A stretch of 64,000 bases of DNA. Origin: an uncultured Desulfuromonas sp. Lineage in GTDB: Bacteria; Desulfobacterota; Desulfuromonadia; Desulfuromonadales; Desulfuromonadaceae. Where the stretch lies: assembly GCF_963678835.1 (NCBI RefSeq), contig NZ_OY787469.1, forward strand, positions 3,224,001-3,288,000. Direction: 5' to 3'. Under the pieces are notes generated by a model. The model worked only from the letters and a program-made list of their open reading frames with translations. It was not told where the DNA came from and did no database searches. Below are positions 8,117 through 18,321 of this stretch, piece after piece. Each line of letters begins with the position of its first letter. The first letter of the stretch is position 1. Position numbers and translations under genes: made by a program.

Positions 8117-10665
8117 GATGCCACCACATTAACCAGTTTACCGGGAACCACGATCACTTTACGCACCGTTCCATCACCAATAAAGCGTTGGACCGTTTCA
8201 TCCGCCAAAGCGGCCTTTTCGACCTCCTCCTTGCCGGCTGACGCGGAAACAGTGATCTTGGACCGCACTTTTCCATTGACCTGGATGACGATAAGTTTTT
8301 CATCTTCAACCATGGCTGCCGTATCATACTGTGGCCACCCGGCGGTTTCCAGATCCTCTTCATGACCCAAATTGGCCCACAACTCTTCCGTAATGTGGGG
8401 CACAAAAGGGGCCAACAAACGGACCGTGGCTTCGAGAGATTCCTTCACCGCACCGGGATACTCAGATTTCTTTTCGAAACCGTAGATGGCGTTGACCAGC
8501 TCCATAACCGCGGCAATGGCCGTATTGAAATGGAAGCGACCGTCAATGTCCTCCGTCACTTTTTTGATGGTGCGATGGGTCATGCGACGCAGCGCCTTGG
8601 CATCACCCTCGGTCTCAGGTGCAGCGGCATTTTTAAGAATGTCCTGGTTATCATAGACGGCCCGCCACACCCGATTGAGGAAGCGATAGCAGCCTTCGAC
8701 GCTTTGATCATTCCATTCAAGATCTTTTTCCGGCGGAGCAGCAAACAGTGAAAACAGTCGCGCGGTATCGGCACCATAGGTTGCAATGAGCTTGTCAGGA
8801 TCAACGACGTTCATCTTTGACTTACTCATCTTTTCGGTGCGACCAATGGTCACCGGCTTGCCACACTGGGTACACGTGCCGTCTTCCACCTGTTCAGGAT
8901 AGAGCCAGCCGTGCTCAGGGCAAGATTGGGTTTCCTTGCACACCATGCCCTGAGTAAGCAGGTTGGTAAACGGCTCGTTGACATCCATCAACCCCAGATC
9001 GCGCATCACCTTGGTGAAGAAACGGGCGTAGAGCAGATGCATAACTGCGTGTTCAACACCGCCAATATATTGATCTACCGGCAGCCAATATTCCGCTGCA
9101 GCGCGGTCGATGGGACCGGAAGCAAAATCGGGGCAGGCATAGCGGGCGAAATACCAGGAACTCTCAACAAAGGTGTCGAACGTATCGGTTTCGCGGCGCG
9201 CCACTTCGCCACATTGCGGGCAACTGACCGTATAGAAGTCTTTATGCTTAGCCAGCGGGCTACCACCTTCACCGGTAAATTCAACATCGGTGGGCAGAAC
9301 CACCGGCAGATCTTTTTCCGGAACCGGTACGACACCGCACTGATCACAGTAGATGATGGGAATCGGTGTGCCCCAATAACGCTGGCGCGAAACGCCCCAA
9401 TCACGCAGACGGAAGTTGACGGTTTTCTCGCCAATGCCTTCTTTCGCCAGGTAATCAGCAATCTGTTCTTTAGCCGCCTCGTTATTCTGGCCATCAAAGC
9501 GATCTGAATTGACCATTATGCCGGAGCCGGTCCAGGCTTCGGTCATGGTCGCCGGGTCGATGTTCTCATCTTCGGGCTGAATTACCACCACCAGAGGCAA
9601 ATCGTATTTCTTGGCGAATTCAAAGTCACGTTGGTCATGAGTTGGCACCGCCATAACCGCGCCGGTGCCGTAATCCATCAAAACAAAGTTAGCCAGATAG
9701 ATCGGCATTTTGCGCCGTGTAAGCGGGTTGATGCAATAGGACCCGGTGAAGACCCCTTCTTTCTCAAAATCTTCGCTGGTGCGATTTTTCTTATCCTGAG
9801 TGCGTACCTTGGCAATAAAGGCTTCCACAGCCTCTCGTTGGTCATCGGTGGTCAACTCCAGCGCTTTGGGATGCTCTGGCGCCAGACTCATAAACGTGGC
9901 ACCGTACAGGGTATCCTGCCGGGTGGTAAAAACCTTGATTTTATCGAGGGTATTTTCCAGTGGAAAGGCAACTTCACAACCAGTGCTGCGACCGATCCAG
10001 TTGCGCTGCATGGTCAGGACGGAATCCGGCCAGCCAGCCATTTTGTCGATCTCGTCAAGCAGCTCCTGGGCATAATTGGTGATTTTAAAGAACCACTGAT
10101 CAAGTTCTTTATCTTCCACCACCGTGCCACAACGCCAGCAGGCATCGTCTTCAACCTGCTCATTGGCCAGAACGGTTTGACAGGTCGGACACCAGTTGAC
10201 CGACGAACTCTTCTTGTAGGCCAGGCCTTTCTCAAACATCTTGAGAAAGATCAGCTGTTCCCACTTGTAGTAGTCGACATCACAGGTGGCAAACTCACGA
10301 TCCCAATCGTAGGACAGCCCCATGCGCTTGAGCTGCAGACGCATATTGGCAATGTTCTCAACCGTCCATTTGGCCGGGTGGATGCCATGCTGAATGGCGG
10401 CATTTTCCGCCGGCATGCCGAAGGCGTCCCAGCCCATGGGATGAAGCACATTGTAGCCTTGCAGTCGCTTGAAACGGGCTACAACATCACCGATGGAGTA
10501 GTTGCGGACGTGGCCCATGTGAATTCTTCCGGAAGGATAGGGAAACATCTCCAGAAGGTAGAACTTTTCCTTATCCGATTGTTCGGATACAGAAAATTTA
10601 TTGGCATCGGCCCAGGCTTTTTGCCAGGCCAGTTCAATACCGATTGGTTCGTAACGCTCTTCCAT
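8113..10665 (-). CDS. leuS: Leucyl-tRNA synthetase
   Basis: An 850-residue class I aminoacyl-tRNA synthetase that charges tRNA-Leu in the cytoplasm. The HIGH motif is HMGH in [15 protein letters not shown], followed by a zinc-binding insert (CPTCQ and CWRCG), the CP1 editing domain with [11 protein letters not shown], a second [10 protein letters not shown] region and the KMSKS motif. I chose the ATG at 10665 because a GGAGG ribosome site lies just upstream; an in-frame ATG 12 codons earlier lacks one. It is the first gene of leuS-lptE-holA. Confidence 0.97.
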   Translation of the reverse strand: MEERYEPIGIELAWQKAWADANKFSVSEQSDKEKFYLLEMFPYPSGRIHMGHVRNYSIGDVVARFKRLQGYNVLHPMGWDAFGMPAENAAIQHGIHPAKWTVENIANMRLQLKRMGLSYDWDREFATCDVDYYKWEQLIFLKMFEKGLAYKKSSSVNWCPTCQTVLANEQVEDDACWRCGTVVEDKELDQWFFKITNYAQELLDEIDKMAGWPDSVLTMQRNWIGRSTGCEVAFPLENTLDKIKVFTTRQDTLYGATFMSLAPEHPKALELTTDDQREAVEAFIAKVRTQDKKNRTSEDFEKEGVFTGSYCINPLTRRKMPIYLANFVLMDYGTGAVMAVPTHDQRDFEFAKKYDLPLVVVIQPEDENIDPATMTEAWTGSGIMVNSDRFDGQNNEAAKEQIADYLAKEGIGEKTVNFRLRDWGVSRQRYWGTPIPIIYCDQCGVVPVPEKDLPVVLPTDVEFTGEGGSPLAKHKDFYTVSCPQCGEVARRETDTFDTFVESSWYFARYACPDFASGPIDRAAAEYWLPVDQYIGGVEHAVMHLLYARFFTKVMRDLGLMDVNEPFTNLLTQGMVCKETQSCPEHGWLYPEQVEDGTCTQCGKPVTIGRTEKMSKSKMNVVDPDKLIATYGADTARLFSLFAAPPEKDLEWNDQSVEGCYRFLNRVWRAVYDNQDILKNAAAPETEGDAKALRRMTHRTIKKVTEDIDGRFHFNTAIAAVMELVNAIYGFEKKSEYPGAVKESLEATVRLLAPFVPHITEELWANLGHEEDLETAGWPQYDTAAMVEDEKLIVIQVNGKVRSKITVSASAGKEEVEKAALADETVQRFIGDGTVRKVIVVPGKLVNVVAS

Positions 10666-10705
10666 GTTGCCTCCGTGCGCAAGAGCAAGGTCGTTATTCA
10701 ATGAA

Positions 10706-10733
10706 AAAAACCGGCCTTGGCCGGCTTTTTACG
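10706..10733. terminator. Terminator between infA and leuS
   Basis: AAAACCGGCC and GGCCGGCTTTTT form a stem with A- and T-runs on either side, so it could act on both strands; on the minus strand it would end the infA transcript. Confidence 0.7.
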
Positions 10734-10788
10734 TATATGGATTCAATCGCCAGAATGCAATTCACTCGATGAAGGCGATAAATGAATC

Positions 10789-11007
10789 TTATTTTTCCCG
10801 GTAGGTAATCCGGCCGCGCGTCAAATCATAAGGCGACAGTTCAACCGTAACTCGGTCACCAGGAAGAATGCGGATATAAAACTTGCGCATTTTCCCGGAA
10901 ATGTGGGCCAGAACAACATGGTCATTGTCCAGCTTGACGCGAAACATGGCATTGGGCAGTGGCTCAATGACTGTACCTTCTACTTCAATTGCTTCTTCCT
11001 TTGCCAA
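10789..11007 (-). CDS. infA: Translation initiation factor IF-1, TTG start
   Basis: A 72-residue S1/OB-fold factor that occupies the ribosomal A site during initiation. The protein reads [18 protein letters not shown] and ends [13 protein letters not shown]. The correct start is a TTG at 11007: it gives the usual family length and N-terminus, and a GGAGG ribosome site ends six bases before it. A second TTG four codons upstream overlaps that ribosome site and is rejected. A non-ATG start on an initiation factor gene is notable because such codons can make expression sensitive to initiation fidelity. Confidence 0.95.
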   Translation of the reverse strand: MAKEEAIEVEGTVIEPLPNAMFRVKLDNDHVVLAHISGKMRKFYIRILPGDRVTVELSPYDLTRGRITYREK

Positions 11008-11039
11008 AGGAACCTCCAAACACGTAGTATAAAAAAAGA

Positions 11040-11066
11040 AAAGTCACGCTCGTTTGAGCGTGACAG
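11040..11066 (-). terminator. Terminator after response regulator gene
   Basis: GTCACGCTC and GAGCGTGAC make a perfect 9-bp stem with a 4-base loop, followed on the minus strand by a T-rich tract. Confidence 0.75.
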
Positions 11067-11165
11067 CATATAACACTTATCTCAAGGAGTTGTCAAGCAA
11101 ACGACGCGTTATCGATGGGCACAAGCTCCCACATTTCGCCGTTTGTGGTGTGAAAAGAATCCGCG

Positions 11166-11543
11166 CTAGGCAGTCCCTTCAATGAATCGTTCGATAGTCT
11201 CAATCACTTTAGCTGACTTGAAAGGCTTGGTGACATACCAGTCAGCCCCCACTTCATCACCACGAGCCATGTCTTCATGACTCTTCTTGGCCGTCAACAT
11301 AATCACAGGCAATTTCTGGGTTTCCGGATTTCCCTTGATGCGGCGACACACTTCAAAACCGTCGATCTCAGGTAACATAATATCGAGCAGAACCAGGTCG
11401 ACCGTCTCTTTTTCCAGCACATCCAATGCGGCTAATCCGTTGGGAACACCAATAACTTCGTATCCCTTGGAGGTCAGCAGAATACTTTCGAGCTTCAACA
11501 GACTCTCTTCATCTTCAACAACAAGTATGGTTCGTTTCGCCAC
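11166..11543 (-). CDS. Single-domain response regulator (CheY-like receiver)
   Basis: A 125-residue stand-alone receiver domain. The phospho-acceptor is Asp54 in LVLLDIMLPEIDGFE, the acidic pair is at residues 10-12 (EDE), the conserved Thr is in IMLTAKKS and the switch Lys is Lys106 in YVTKPFKS. There is no output domain, so it must act by binding a partner. No histidine kinase is adjacent. It lies downstream of der on the same strand, separated by about 150 bases, and has its own terminator. The partner and pathway cannot be inferred. Confidence 0.92.
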   Translation of the reverse strand: MAKRTILVVEDEESLLKLESILLTSKGYEVIGVPNGLAALDVLEKETVDLVLLDIMLPEIDGFEVCRRIKGNPETQKLPVIMLTAKKSHEDMARGDEVGADWYVTKPFKSAKVIETIERFIEGTA

Positions 11544-11690
11544 AATGGCCTCCCTGTCAGAGCATCATTTTCATTGTATATGAGTACACTAACAGGATTA
11601 TAGCACAAAACATCAACCTGTCCTTAACAGACTGCGCCAAAACCACCAGAAATGTAATTATCCTGAACGGTTCCTTTTTCAGGGCAAAGG

Positions 11691-13001
11691 TTAATGCTCC
11701 CGGTCGCGATAGGTAATACGGATCGGGCAGCCACTGAAACCAAACGGCTGACGGATTTTATTGGCCAGGTAGCGCCGGTAGGAGAAATGGACCCCCTTCT
11801 CCTTGTTGACAAAAATGGTAAAACTCGGCGGCCGCACCGCTGTCTGCGTAATATAAAACAGTTTGACCCGCTTACCATGATACATGGCTGGCGGATGAGC
11901 TTCTTCGGCCTGCTTCAGAACCCGGTTCAATTCCGACGTGGAGATCTTGCGGTTAAACTGTTGGGCAACATCCTCAACAGTCTCCATTATCTTGGCCACC
12001 CGCTGACCGGTCAGCGCAGAGACAAACATGATCGGCGCAAACGACAAAAATTTGAACTGACCACGCACCTCGTCGGTAAACTTTTTCATGGTCTGATTGT
12101 CTTTGGTCAACGTATCCCACTTATTAACCACCAGCACCACCGCGCGTCCTCGGTCATAAGCATAGCCGGCAATGGTCAGATCCTGTTCGGTGATCCCCTC
12201 CTCGGCATCAATGACCACCATCACCACATGCGCCCGGTCCATCCCCTTGAGAGCCTGAACCACAGAATATTTTTCCAGTTTCTGACTGACCTTTCCTTTG
12301 CGACGAATCCCAGCCGTGTCAATCAGCACATAGCGCTGACCGTTATAGATAAAAGGGGTATCAACACTATCGCGCGTGGTCCCCGCCGTCGGGTTCGCCA
12401 CGACTCTTTCGTAACCAAGCAGCTTATTGACCAAGGAAGATTTCCCCACATTGGGACGCCCAATCACGGCCAATCGCACCTCAACACTGTCGTCCTCAAC
12501 CGTTTTTACTTCCGGCAATTCATCGAGAATCGCAGCCATGAGCTCGCCCATGCCACGACCGTGCTCTGCCGAGGTCACAAAAAAATGCTCAATGCCCAAG
12601 GAGTAAAATTCAGCCGCCTGCTCTTCCTGCTTATCGCCATCAACTTTGTTGACAACAAACAACACCGGCTTGTCGACCCGGCGCAACATTTCGGCAACCT
12701 CTTCATCAGACGGCGTCAAACCATCGCGGCCATCCATGACAAACAGGATGACATCGGCCTCCTCAATGGCCAATTGCGACTGTTCGCGCATCTGCACCAG
12801 CATACGCTCCTCACTGACCGGCTCAAAACCGCCGGTGTCAATCAGTGTGAACGGCTTATCGTAACGAGTCACATCGGCATAATTACGATCCCGGGTCACT
12901 CCCGGATAATCTTCAACAATGGCTTTGCGTTCGCCGAGAATGCGGTTGAACAAGGTTGATTTACCCACATTGGGGCGGCCGACAATAGCGACGACAGACA
13001 T
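11691..13001 (-). CDS. der: Ribosome biogenesis GTPase Der (EngA)
   Basis: A 436-residue protein with two tandem GTPase domains and a C-terminal KH-like domain; Der is needed for 50S assembly. Domain 1 has [20 protein letters not shown] and NKVD; domain 2 (from about residue 175) has [25 protein letters not shown] and NKWD. The C-terminus reads [20 protein letters not shown]. It follows era after about 90 bases, which hold two small hairpins. In minus-strand order it is the third gene of rnc-era-der. Confidence 0.97.
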   Translation of the reverse strand: MSVVAIVGRPNVGKSTLFNRILGERKAIVEDYPGVTRDRNYADVTRYDKPFTLIDTGGFEPVSEERMLVQMREQSQLAIEEADVILFVMDGRDGLTPSDEEVAEMLRRVDKPVLFVVNKVDGDKQEEQAAEFYSLGIEHFFVTSAEHGRGMGELMAAILDELPEVKTVEDDSVEVRLAVIGRPNVGKSSLVNKLLGYERVVANPTAGTTRDSVDTPFIYNGQRYVLIDTAGIRRKGKVSQKLEKYSVVQALKGMDRAHVVMVVIDAEEGITEQDLTIAGYAYDRGRAVVLVVNKWDTLTKDNQTMKKFTDEVRGQFKFLSFAPIMFVSALTGQRVAKIMETVEDVAQQFNRKISTSELNRVLKQAEEAHPPAMYHGKRVKLFYITQTAVRPPSFTIFVNKEKGVHFSYRRYLANKIRQPFGFSGCPIRITYRDREH

Positions 13002-13090
13002 AACGTTTCACCTGTATAAAAAATTAAGCTCTGAAAAGGGGCGTTATTCGCCTCTTTTTCAAAAGCCATGGAAGGCTTTTTCAGAAAACT

Positions 13091-14002
13091 TTATTCGTAC
13101 CCGAACTCGCGCAAGAAGCGATCAGAATCCATCCAGTTTTTCTTCACCTTAACAAACAGCTCAAGAAACACCCGAGCATCAAGAAACTGTTCAATTTCCT
13201 TACGCGCTTCCTGACCAAGAACCTTGATCATGCTGCCGCCCTTACCAACCAGAATCCGTTTATGCGCATCACGACCCACATAAATGGTCGCCTGAATGGC
13301 GATCAGGTTCTTGCCGGGCCGCTCTTCAAAGTTATCGACCTGCACCGCAACCCCATACGGCACCTCCTGATGGGTTTTGCGCAAAATTTTCTCACGAATC
13401 ATTTCGCCGACAATAAACCGCTCCGGCAAATCCGTGACCATCTCTTCAGGGTAGTAGGGTGGGCCTTCGGGAAGCATGTCTCGCACTGCCGTCACCAAGC
13501 GCTCCACGCCGCTGCCATTAAGGGCGGACAACGGAATGATCTCTTTAAAATCAAAGCGTTCGGCATACTGGGCAATCAAAGGCAGCAATTTGTCCTTTTC
13601 CACCAGATCGACTTTATTAATCACCAGAACAACTGGAATGTCGCTCTGACCCAGCACATCAAGGATAAAATCATCACCGCCACCGACTCGATCGGTGGCT
13701 TCAACCAGAAACACCACTACATCAACACCACGGCATGCGGATAACGCCTGGTCAACCATGTACTGGTTGAGCTTACCGGTTGCCTTGTGGATACCCGGGG
13801 TATCGAGAAATAACACCTGGGCATGGTCTTCGCTGTGAATGCCGAGAATCCGGTTGCGGGTGGTCTGAGGCTTATTGGCTGTAATGGCAATCTTCTGGCC
13901 GAGGATCTGATTGAGCAATGTGGATTTCCCCACATTGGGACGACCGACAATCGATACAAATCCGGATCGGTAGGTAGACTCTGTTTGGGTTGAATCTGTC
14001 AC
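13091..14002 (-). CDS. era: GTPase Era
   Basis: A 303-residue GTPase with a C-terminal KH domain that binds the 3' end of 16S rRNA during 30S maturation. GTPase motifs are [21 protein letters not shown] and NKVD; the KH region contains VGKGGSMIKVLGQEAR and ends ELFVKVKKNWMDS. It follows rnc on the minus strand, a widespread pairing that links pre-rRNA cleavage with small-subunit assembly. Confidence 0.97.
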   Translation of the reverse strand: MTDSTQTESTYRSGFVSIVGRPNVGKSTLLNQILGQKIAITANKPQTTRNRILGIHSEDHAQVLFLDTPGIHKATGKLNQYMVDQALSACRGVDVVVFLVEATDRVGGGDDFILDVLGQSDIPVVLVINKVDLVEKDKLLPLIAQYAERFDFKEIIPLSALNGSGVERLVTAVRDMLPEGPPYYPEEMVTDLPERFIVGEMIREKILRKTHQEVPYGVAVQVDNFEERPGKNLIAIQATIYVGRDAHKRILVGKGGSMIKVLGQEARKEIEQFLDARVFLELFVKVKKNWMDSDRFLREFGYE

Positions 14003-14100
14003 GTGATCATTTCTTTCTTAATAAAAAAGTTTTTGCGAAAAGAGCTCCGTGGCCTTATGAAAACAGCTCTATATTGTTGTGTTAAATTAGGTGAAACAGC

Positions 14101-14817
14101 CTATGCCGCCCCGTCATCGCCTTCGTCATCAAGCACTTTCAGCGCTTGACAGGCCGCCTGTTGTTGAGCCGCCTTTTTACTACCGCCGCTGCCCTGCCCC
14201 AGATGCCGTCCATCACAGGAGACAATCACGGTATATTCACGCTGATGGTCGGGACCTTCCGTGGCCACCAACTCATACTCCGGTGCTGCACCGAAACGCG
14301 CCTGAGCCAACTCCTGAAAGCGCGTCTTATAATCGAGCGACTTGCGCCGCGCCGCCTGCACGGCCGTGCCTTCAAACATCCGCCCAAGGACATCCCGCGC
14401 CACATCCCAACCGGCATCAAGAAACACCGCACCAAACACGGCTTCCAAAGCATCGGCCAGCAGATTATCCTTGTCCTGACCGCCACTACGGCGTTCGCCA
14501 CGCCCCAATTTCAGACAGGGGCCCAGATTGAGACGACGGGCAACCTTAGCCAGAGCACGGGCGCTGACCAATTCGGAGCGAATCCGTGACAACTCCCCCT
14601 CCGGCAACTGTGGATAGGTACAAAACAGATAATCCGCCATCACCAGATCGAGAACCGCATCGCCGAGAAACTCCTGGCGTTCATTACATGCCGCCGGATC
14701 TCGCAATTGCTCATTGGCATAGGATTTATGGATCAGAGCCGTCTGCAGGTACTTCCGGTCCGTAAACCGGTACCCCAATCGCTCTTCAAATTCGCTCAGC
14801 TCTTTATCAAAATCCAC
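14101..14817 (-). CDS. rnc: Ribonuclease III
   Basis: A 238-residue endonuclease that cuts double-stranded RNA, including rRNA precursors. The signature ERQEFLGDAVLDLVMADYL lies in the N-terminal catalytic domain, which also has DALEAVFGAVFLDAGWD; a dsRNA-binding domain occupies the last 70 or so residues (GSGGSKKAAQQQAACQAL). No ATG fits. I prefer the GTG at 14817, preceded by GGAGAG at good spacing; the frame is open to a TTG at 14835. It begins the rnc-era-der group. Confidence 0.95.
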   Translation of the reverse strand: MDFDKELSEFEERLGYRFTDRKYLQTALIHKSYANEQLRDPAACNERQEFLGDAVLDLVMADYLFCTYPQLPEGELSRIRSELVSARALAKVARRLNLGPCLKLGRGERRSGGQDKDNLLADALEAVFGAVFLDAGWDVARDVLGRMFEGTAVQAARRKSLDYKTRFQELAQARFGAAPEYELVATEGPDHQREYTVIVSCDGRHLGQGSGGSKKAAQQQAACQALKVLDDEGDDGAA

Positions 14818-14961
14818 CAGATTCACTCTCCACAATCATGACCTGCCCTGCGGACAAGCCGCGCATTCTGCCGACAGATCTTCACCAATGTCAACTGTTA
14901 AACATTTTAACATACTGAAAAACACACCATAAGGCAATGGCCAGCCGATATGCTTTTCTCC

Positions 14962-14989
14962 TTGCGTCCCTGACCGCGCTCTTTATAAT
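14962..14989 (+). promoter_or_regulatory. Sigma-70 promoter for the tmk operon
   Basis: TTGCGT (14962-14967) and TATAAT (14984-14989) are separated by 16 bases. The element lies about 134 bases before the tmk start, in the rnc-tmk divergent region. Confidence 0.65.
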
Positions 14990-15122
14990 GGGGCACTCTG
15001 AACTAAATCGGGAGATCAAACAGGCTGTTAAAAAACAGACGATGGAGCCCACGGACGGGACTTTTCAACATCTTACTAAAGACGCTCCCCAAAAGACAGC
15101 CACACCACAAACAACGGAAGTT

Positions 15123-15773
15123 ATGGGACTATTCATCACATTTGAAGGTATTGAAGGTTGCGGAAAAACCACTCAGATCCGTCGCCTCGCCGCCGCACTG
15201 CGCCAACAGGGTCACGACATCATCGAAACACGGGAACCAGGCGGTTGCGACATTGCCGACCAGATTCGCGCTGTATTACTCGATGCCAAAAACAGCCGCA
15301 TGACCAGTCCCGCTGAGCTGCTGCTTTATGCCGCAGCCCGTGCCCAACATGTCGCGGAAGTGATCCGTCCGGCCCTTGACGCCGGCAAAACGGTTCTATG
15401 TGATCGCTTTTGTGATGCCACCCTTGCCTATCAGGGCTATGGCCGCCAACTGGATATCAATCAAATTACAACACTCAATGATTATGCCTGCCAAGGAGTC
15501 CGACCCGACGCCACCCTGCTGCTCGATCTGCCGGTAGAGATTGGTCTCGGACGCGCCCGCCAGCGCAATGAACAACACACCGGCCCCAACGAAGACCGCT
15601 TTGAGCAGGAATCTCTCAACTTTCACCAGCGCATCCGCCAAGCCTATCTACGGCTGGCCAAAGACGAACCCCAACGTTTTCTGACCATTGACGCTCAAGG
15701 GAGTCCACAAACAGTAGCCGAACGAATTGCTTCGGCCATAACTTCTGTTATCCAACCGGCGGACCAGTCATGA
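15123..15773 (+). CDS. tmk: Thymidylate kinase
   Basis: A 216-residue kinase converting dTMP to dTDP for DNA synthesis. It starts MGLFITFEGIEGCGKTTQ, which contains the P-loop; CDRFCDATLAYQGYGR supplies the DR motif and the LID region is RQRNEQHTGPNEDRFEQE. The frame is open for 62 codons upstream, but that stretch covers the -10 promoter element and a dispersed repeat, and the ATG at 15123 with GGAAG in front gives the normal length. Its stop overlaps the holB start (ATGA). Confidence 0.96.
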   Translation: MGLFITFEGIEGCGKTTQIRRLAAALRQQGHDIIETREPGGCDIADQIRAVLLDAKNSRMTSPAELLLYAAARAQHVAEVIRPALDAGKTVLCDRFCDATLAYQGYGRQLDINQITTLNDYACQGVRPDATLLLDLPVEIGLGRARQRNEQHTGPNEDRFEQESLNFHQRIRQAYLRLAKDEPQRFLTIDAQGSPQTVAERIASAITSVIQPADQS

Positions 15774-16750
15774 CCTTTGCCAACATCATCGGCCACGACC
15801 GGCAAAAAAAACTGCTCCGTCAGGCATGGAATAATCAGCGTATGGCTCACGCCTACCTGTTTACCGGAGCTGAAGGAATTGGCAAGCGCCTGATGGCCAC
15901 GGCTGTGGTGCGACTGATCTTCTGCGAACATCAAACCGGTTGTGGCACCTGTCCCGGCTGTCGACGCATTGACCACAACAACCATCCGGACCTCCACATC
16001 CTTGAACCGGAAGGCAGCTTCATCAAAATTGACGCCATCCGTGAGCTGCAAAAAGAACTGCAACATCCGCCACTGGAAGCACCACGACGTATCTGTTTGA
16101 TTGACGGGGCCGACAAAATGAACCCGGCGGCCGGCAATGCATTGCTCAAAACATTGGAAGAACCGCGCCACGATGTCATGCTGATTCTGATCAGCGCCCA
16201 TCCGGAGGCGGTTCTGGAGACCATCCGTTCCCGGTGTCAGCAGCTGCCCTTTGCCCGGCTTGATCAGGCCATGATTGCCAAAGTCCTCAAGCAGCAGGAG
16301 TTCAGTGACGATGAATGCCGAATCCTCGCCTCATTGTCCGAAGGCAGCCTCAAAAAGGCTCTTGGCAGCGACCGCGAGTTTTACCTTGAACAACGCAAGG
16401 CACTGTTCAAAGCCGTCTGCACCCTGTCACCGGGCAGCGTCGTTCCCATGTTGGAACTGGCGGAAAAATGGGCAGCGGACAAAGACCAATTGGAAGATCT
16501 GGGCACTGTCCTGCTCAGTTGCTATCGTGACGTGTTTCTTGTTGTCAGTCAGGGGTCCAGCTCCCTGCTGGCCAATACAGACCTCAAGGATCGCATTGTC
16601 CATCAGGCGGCCCGTGAAAGCCTGTCCTCCATCCAGCACAAGCTGGACGCACTGCTTGAGTTTCAGCACCATTTACGCCGCAACGTCAACCGACAACTGG
16701 CGGTTGAACGCTTACTGATCCGCCTTGTCCAACCAAAAGCAGCGCTGTAA
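15770..16750 (+). CDS. holB: DNA polymerase III delta' subunit
   Basis: A 326-residue AAA+ subunit of the clamp loader. It has a P-loop in FTGAEGIGKRLMATA, a zinc cluster of four cysteines in CEHQTGCGTCPGC, the Walker B-like stretch RICLIDGADKMN and the SRC motif in IRSRCQQLPF that serves as an arginine finger. Translation is coupled to tmk by a 4-base overlap. Together with holA at 6597 the window therefore carries both delta-type clamp-loader subunits. Confidence 0.94.
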   Translation: MTFANIIGHDRQKKLLRQAWNNQRMAHAYLFTGAEGIGKRLMATAVVRLIFCEHQTGCGTCPGCRRIDHNNHPDLHILEPEGSFIKIDAIRELQKELQHPPLEAPRRICLIDGADKMNPAAGNALLKTLEEPRHDVMLILISAHPEAVLETIRSRCQQLPFARLDQAMIAKVLKQQEFSDDECRILASLSEGSLKKALGSDREFYLEQRKALFKAVCTLSPGSVVPMLELAEKWAADKDQLEDLGTVLLSCYRDVFLVVSQGSSSLLANTDLKDRIVHQAARESLSSIQHKLDALLEFQHHLRRNVNRQLAVERLLIRLVQPKAAL

Positions 16751-17029
16751 AATTCCCCAGCTGACAGAGAAGATCAATCACCTCTTATCCAAGAGAGAAA
16801 TCCAGCATTGACGGCAACTAAGACATTGCCTGTCGCCCCTGAATACGTTAGATTATCTCTTTACTTGATTTCGGGAATGAGAAAAGAAAAACAACTACTT
16901 TTCTTCGACCTCGAACAACTTGGTTTCAGGTAATTGACCTTGTCGATTGAACCCTTCGTTTTCGAACTTGACGACAGTGGCCTTGGCCACGGTGTCACAA
17001 TGAAAACGATCAGCATATAAAGTGACCGA

Positions 17030-18310
17030 ATGACTCAGAACAACGAGGAACGCCCGACAACGCCAGAGGGCGAAAAAATCATCGCTACCGTCAAATTTCG
17101 CTCCGCGGGAAAACAATACGATTTTGACACCAACGGACTGGAACTCAATCAGGGGGACAGCGTGGTGGTGGAAACCAATCGGGGCCGCGCACTCGGCACG
17201 GTTGCCCGCCCACCTCGAAACGTTGCCAAACAAGATCTTCCCCAGGATTTGAAAAAAGTCCTGCGGCTGGCCACTGAAGCCGACCACAACATGGCGCGCA
17301 TCAGTTCTTCCAAGGAAAAAGAAGCCTTTGACCACTGCATGGAACGCATTCGGCAACGCAACATGCCGATGAAACTGGTCAAAGCTGAATACCTGTTTGA
17401 CGGCTCAAAGATCATCTTCTATTTCACCGCCGATGGTCGGGTGGACTTTCGCGAATTGGTTAAAGACCTTGCCCACCATTTCCATACCCGCATTGAAATG
17501 CGCCAGATCGGTGTCCGTGACGAAGCCAAACTGATCGGCGGCATCGGCATCTGCGGACGTGAACTGTGCTGTGGCACATTTCTCACTGATTTTCATCCAG
17601 TTTCGGTACGCATGGCCAAACAACAGGGGCTGGCACTGAATCCCACCAAAATTTCCGGACAATGTGGACGCTTGCTGTGCTGCCTGGGCTATGAATACGA
17701 TACCTATTGCAAAATGGCCAAGCAGTTGCCGAAGCCCGGCTCAAAAGCGAACCTGGATGGACAAACGGTTGAGGTGGTCTCCGGCCAGACACTCAGTCAA
17801 ACCGTCACAGTACGCTGCGCCGGTAAAACCATCAGCCACATCCCGGTGGCAAGCTTGACTACTAGCAAGTCGGGGGCCAAAGAGGAGCCGAAAAAGAGCG
17901 GAGAAAGTTCATCGGCACCGGAAAAACGCCAGGCAAAAGAAGGTGAACGCAAACCGGGTAACAAAGGCAAAGGGGGAAAACCCGCCTCGCGTGACGGGAA
18001 ACCGCAACGTCCGGCCCGTGGAAAATCTGCTGAAGGGCGACCAAATAAAAACAAACGCAGTGGCAAACCGGGCCAGGAAAAACAAAACCGACCCAAGAAA
18101 TCTTCCGGGGCGCAGGAACAGCAGAAGCAGGAAAACAGCCCACGGACGAACAAAAAGCCACGTCCGGATAAAGGACCGGCCCAGGACAAGGTACAGGCCA
18201 CACCCACGAGCGGTGACAACAACGAAAACAATCAGGAAAAGAATCCTCAGGATAAAAAACCCAATAAACGCCGCAGCCGCAACCGTCGTCGGCCGCAGCG
18301 CAAACCATAG
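17030..18310 (+). CDS. ricT: PSP1-domain protein RicT with long basic tail
   Basis: A 426-residue PSP1-family protein. In Bacillus, RicT joins RicA and RicF in a complex affecting RNase Y and RNA processing; its role in Desulfuromonadales is not established. The PSP1 core spans roughly residues 15-235 and has cysteines at 175, 180, 181, 212, 217 and 218 in the characteristic CGRELCC and QCGRLLCC motifs. Residues from about 277 to the end are a low-complexity Lys/Pro/Arg/Asn/Gln-rich tail, far longer than in typical members, which could bind RNA. The 280-base gap to holB suggests a separate promoter, although the tmk-holB-ricT-metG order is common in the group. Confidence 0.9.
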   Translation: MTQNNEERPTTPEGEKIIATVKFRSAGKQYDFDTNGLELNQGDSVVVETNRGRALGTVARPPRNVAKQDLPQDLKKVLRLATEADHNMARISSSKEKEAFDHCMERIRQRNMPMKLVKAEYLFDGSKIIFYFTADGRVDFRELVKDLAHHFHTRIEMRQIGVRDEAKLIGGIGICGRELCCGTFLTDFHPVSVRMAKQQGLALNPTKISGQCGRLLCCLGYEYDTYCKMAKQLPKPGSKANLDGQTVEVVSGQTLSQTVTVRCAGKTISHIPVASLTTSKSGAKEEPKKSGESSSAPEKRQAKEGERKPGNKGKGGKPASRDGKPQRPARGKSAEGRPNKNKRSGKPGQEKQNRPKKSSGAQEQQKQENSPRTNKKPRPDKGPAQDKVQATPTSGDNNENNQEKNPQDKKPNKRRSRNRRRPQRKP

Positions 18311-18321
18311 CAGGAGCCACC

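Noticed and set aside
14937..15122. In-frame N-terminal extension of tmk resembling a signal peptide
   Set aside because: It spans the TATAAT promoter element and a dispersed repeat, while the ATG at 15123 has a ribosome site and gives the normal cytoplasmic enzyme.
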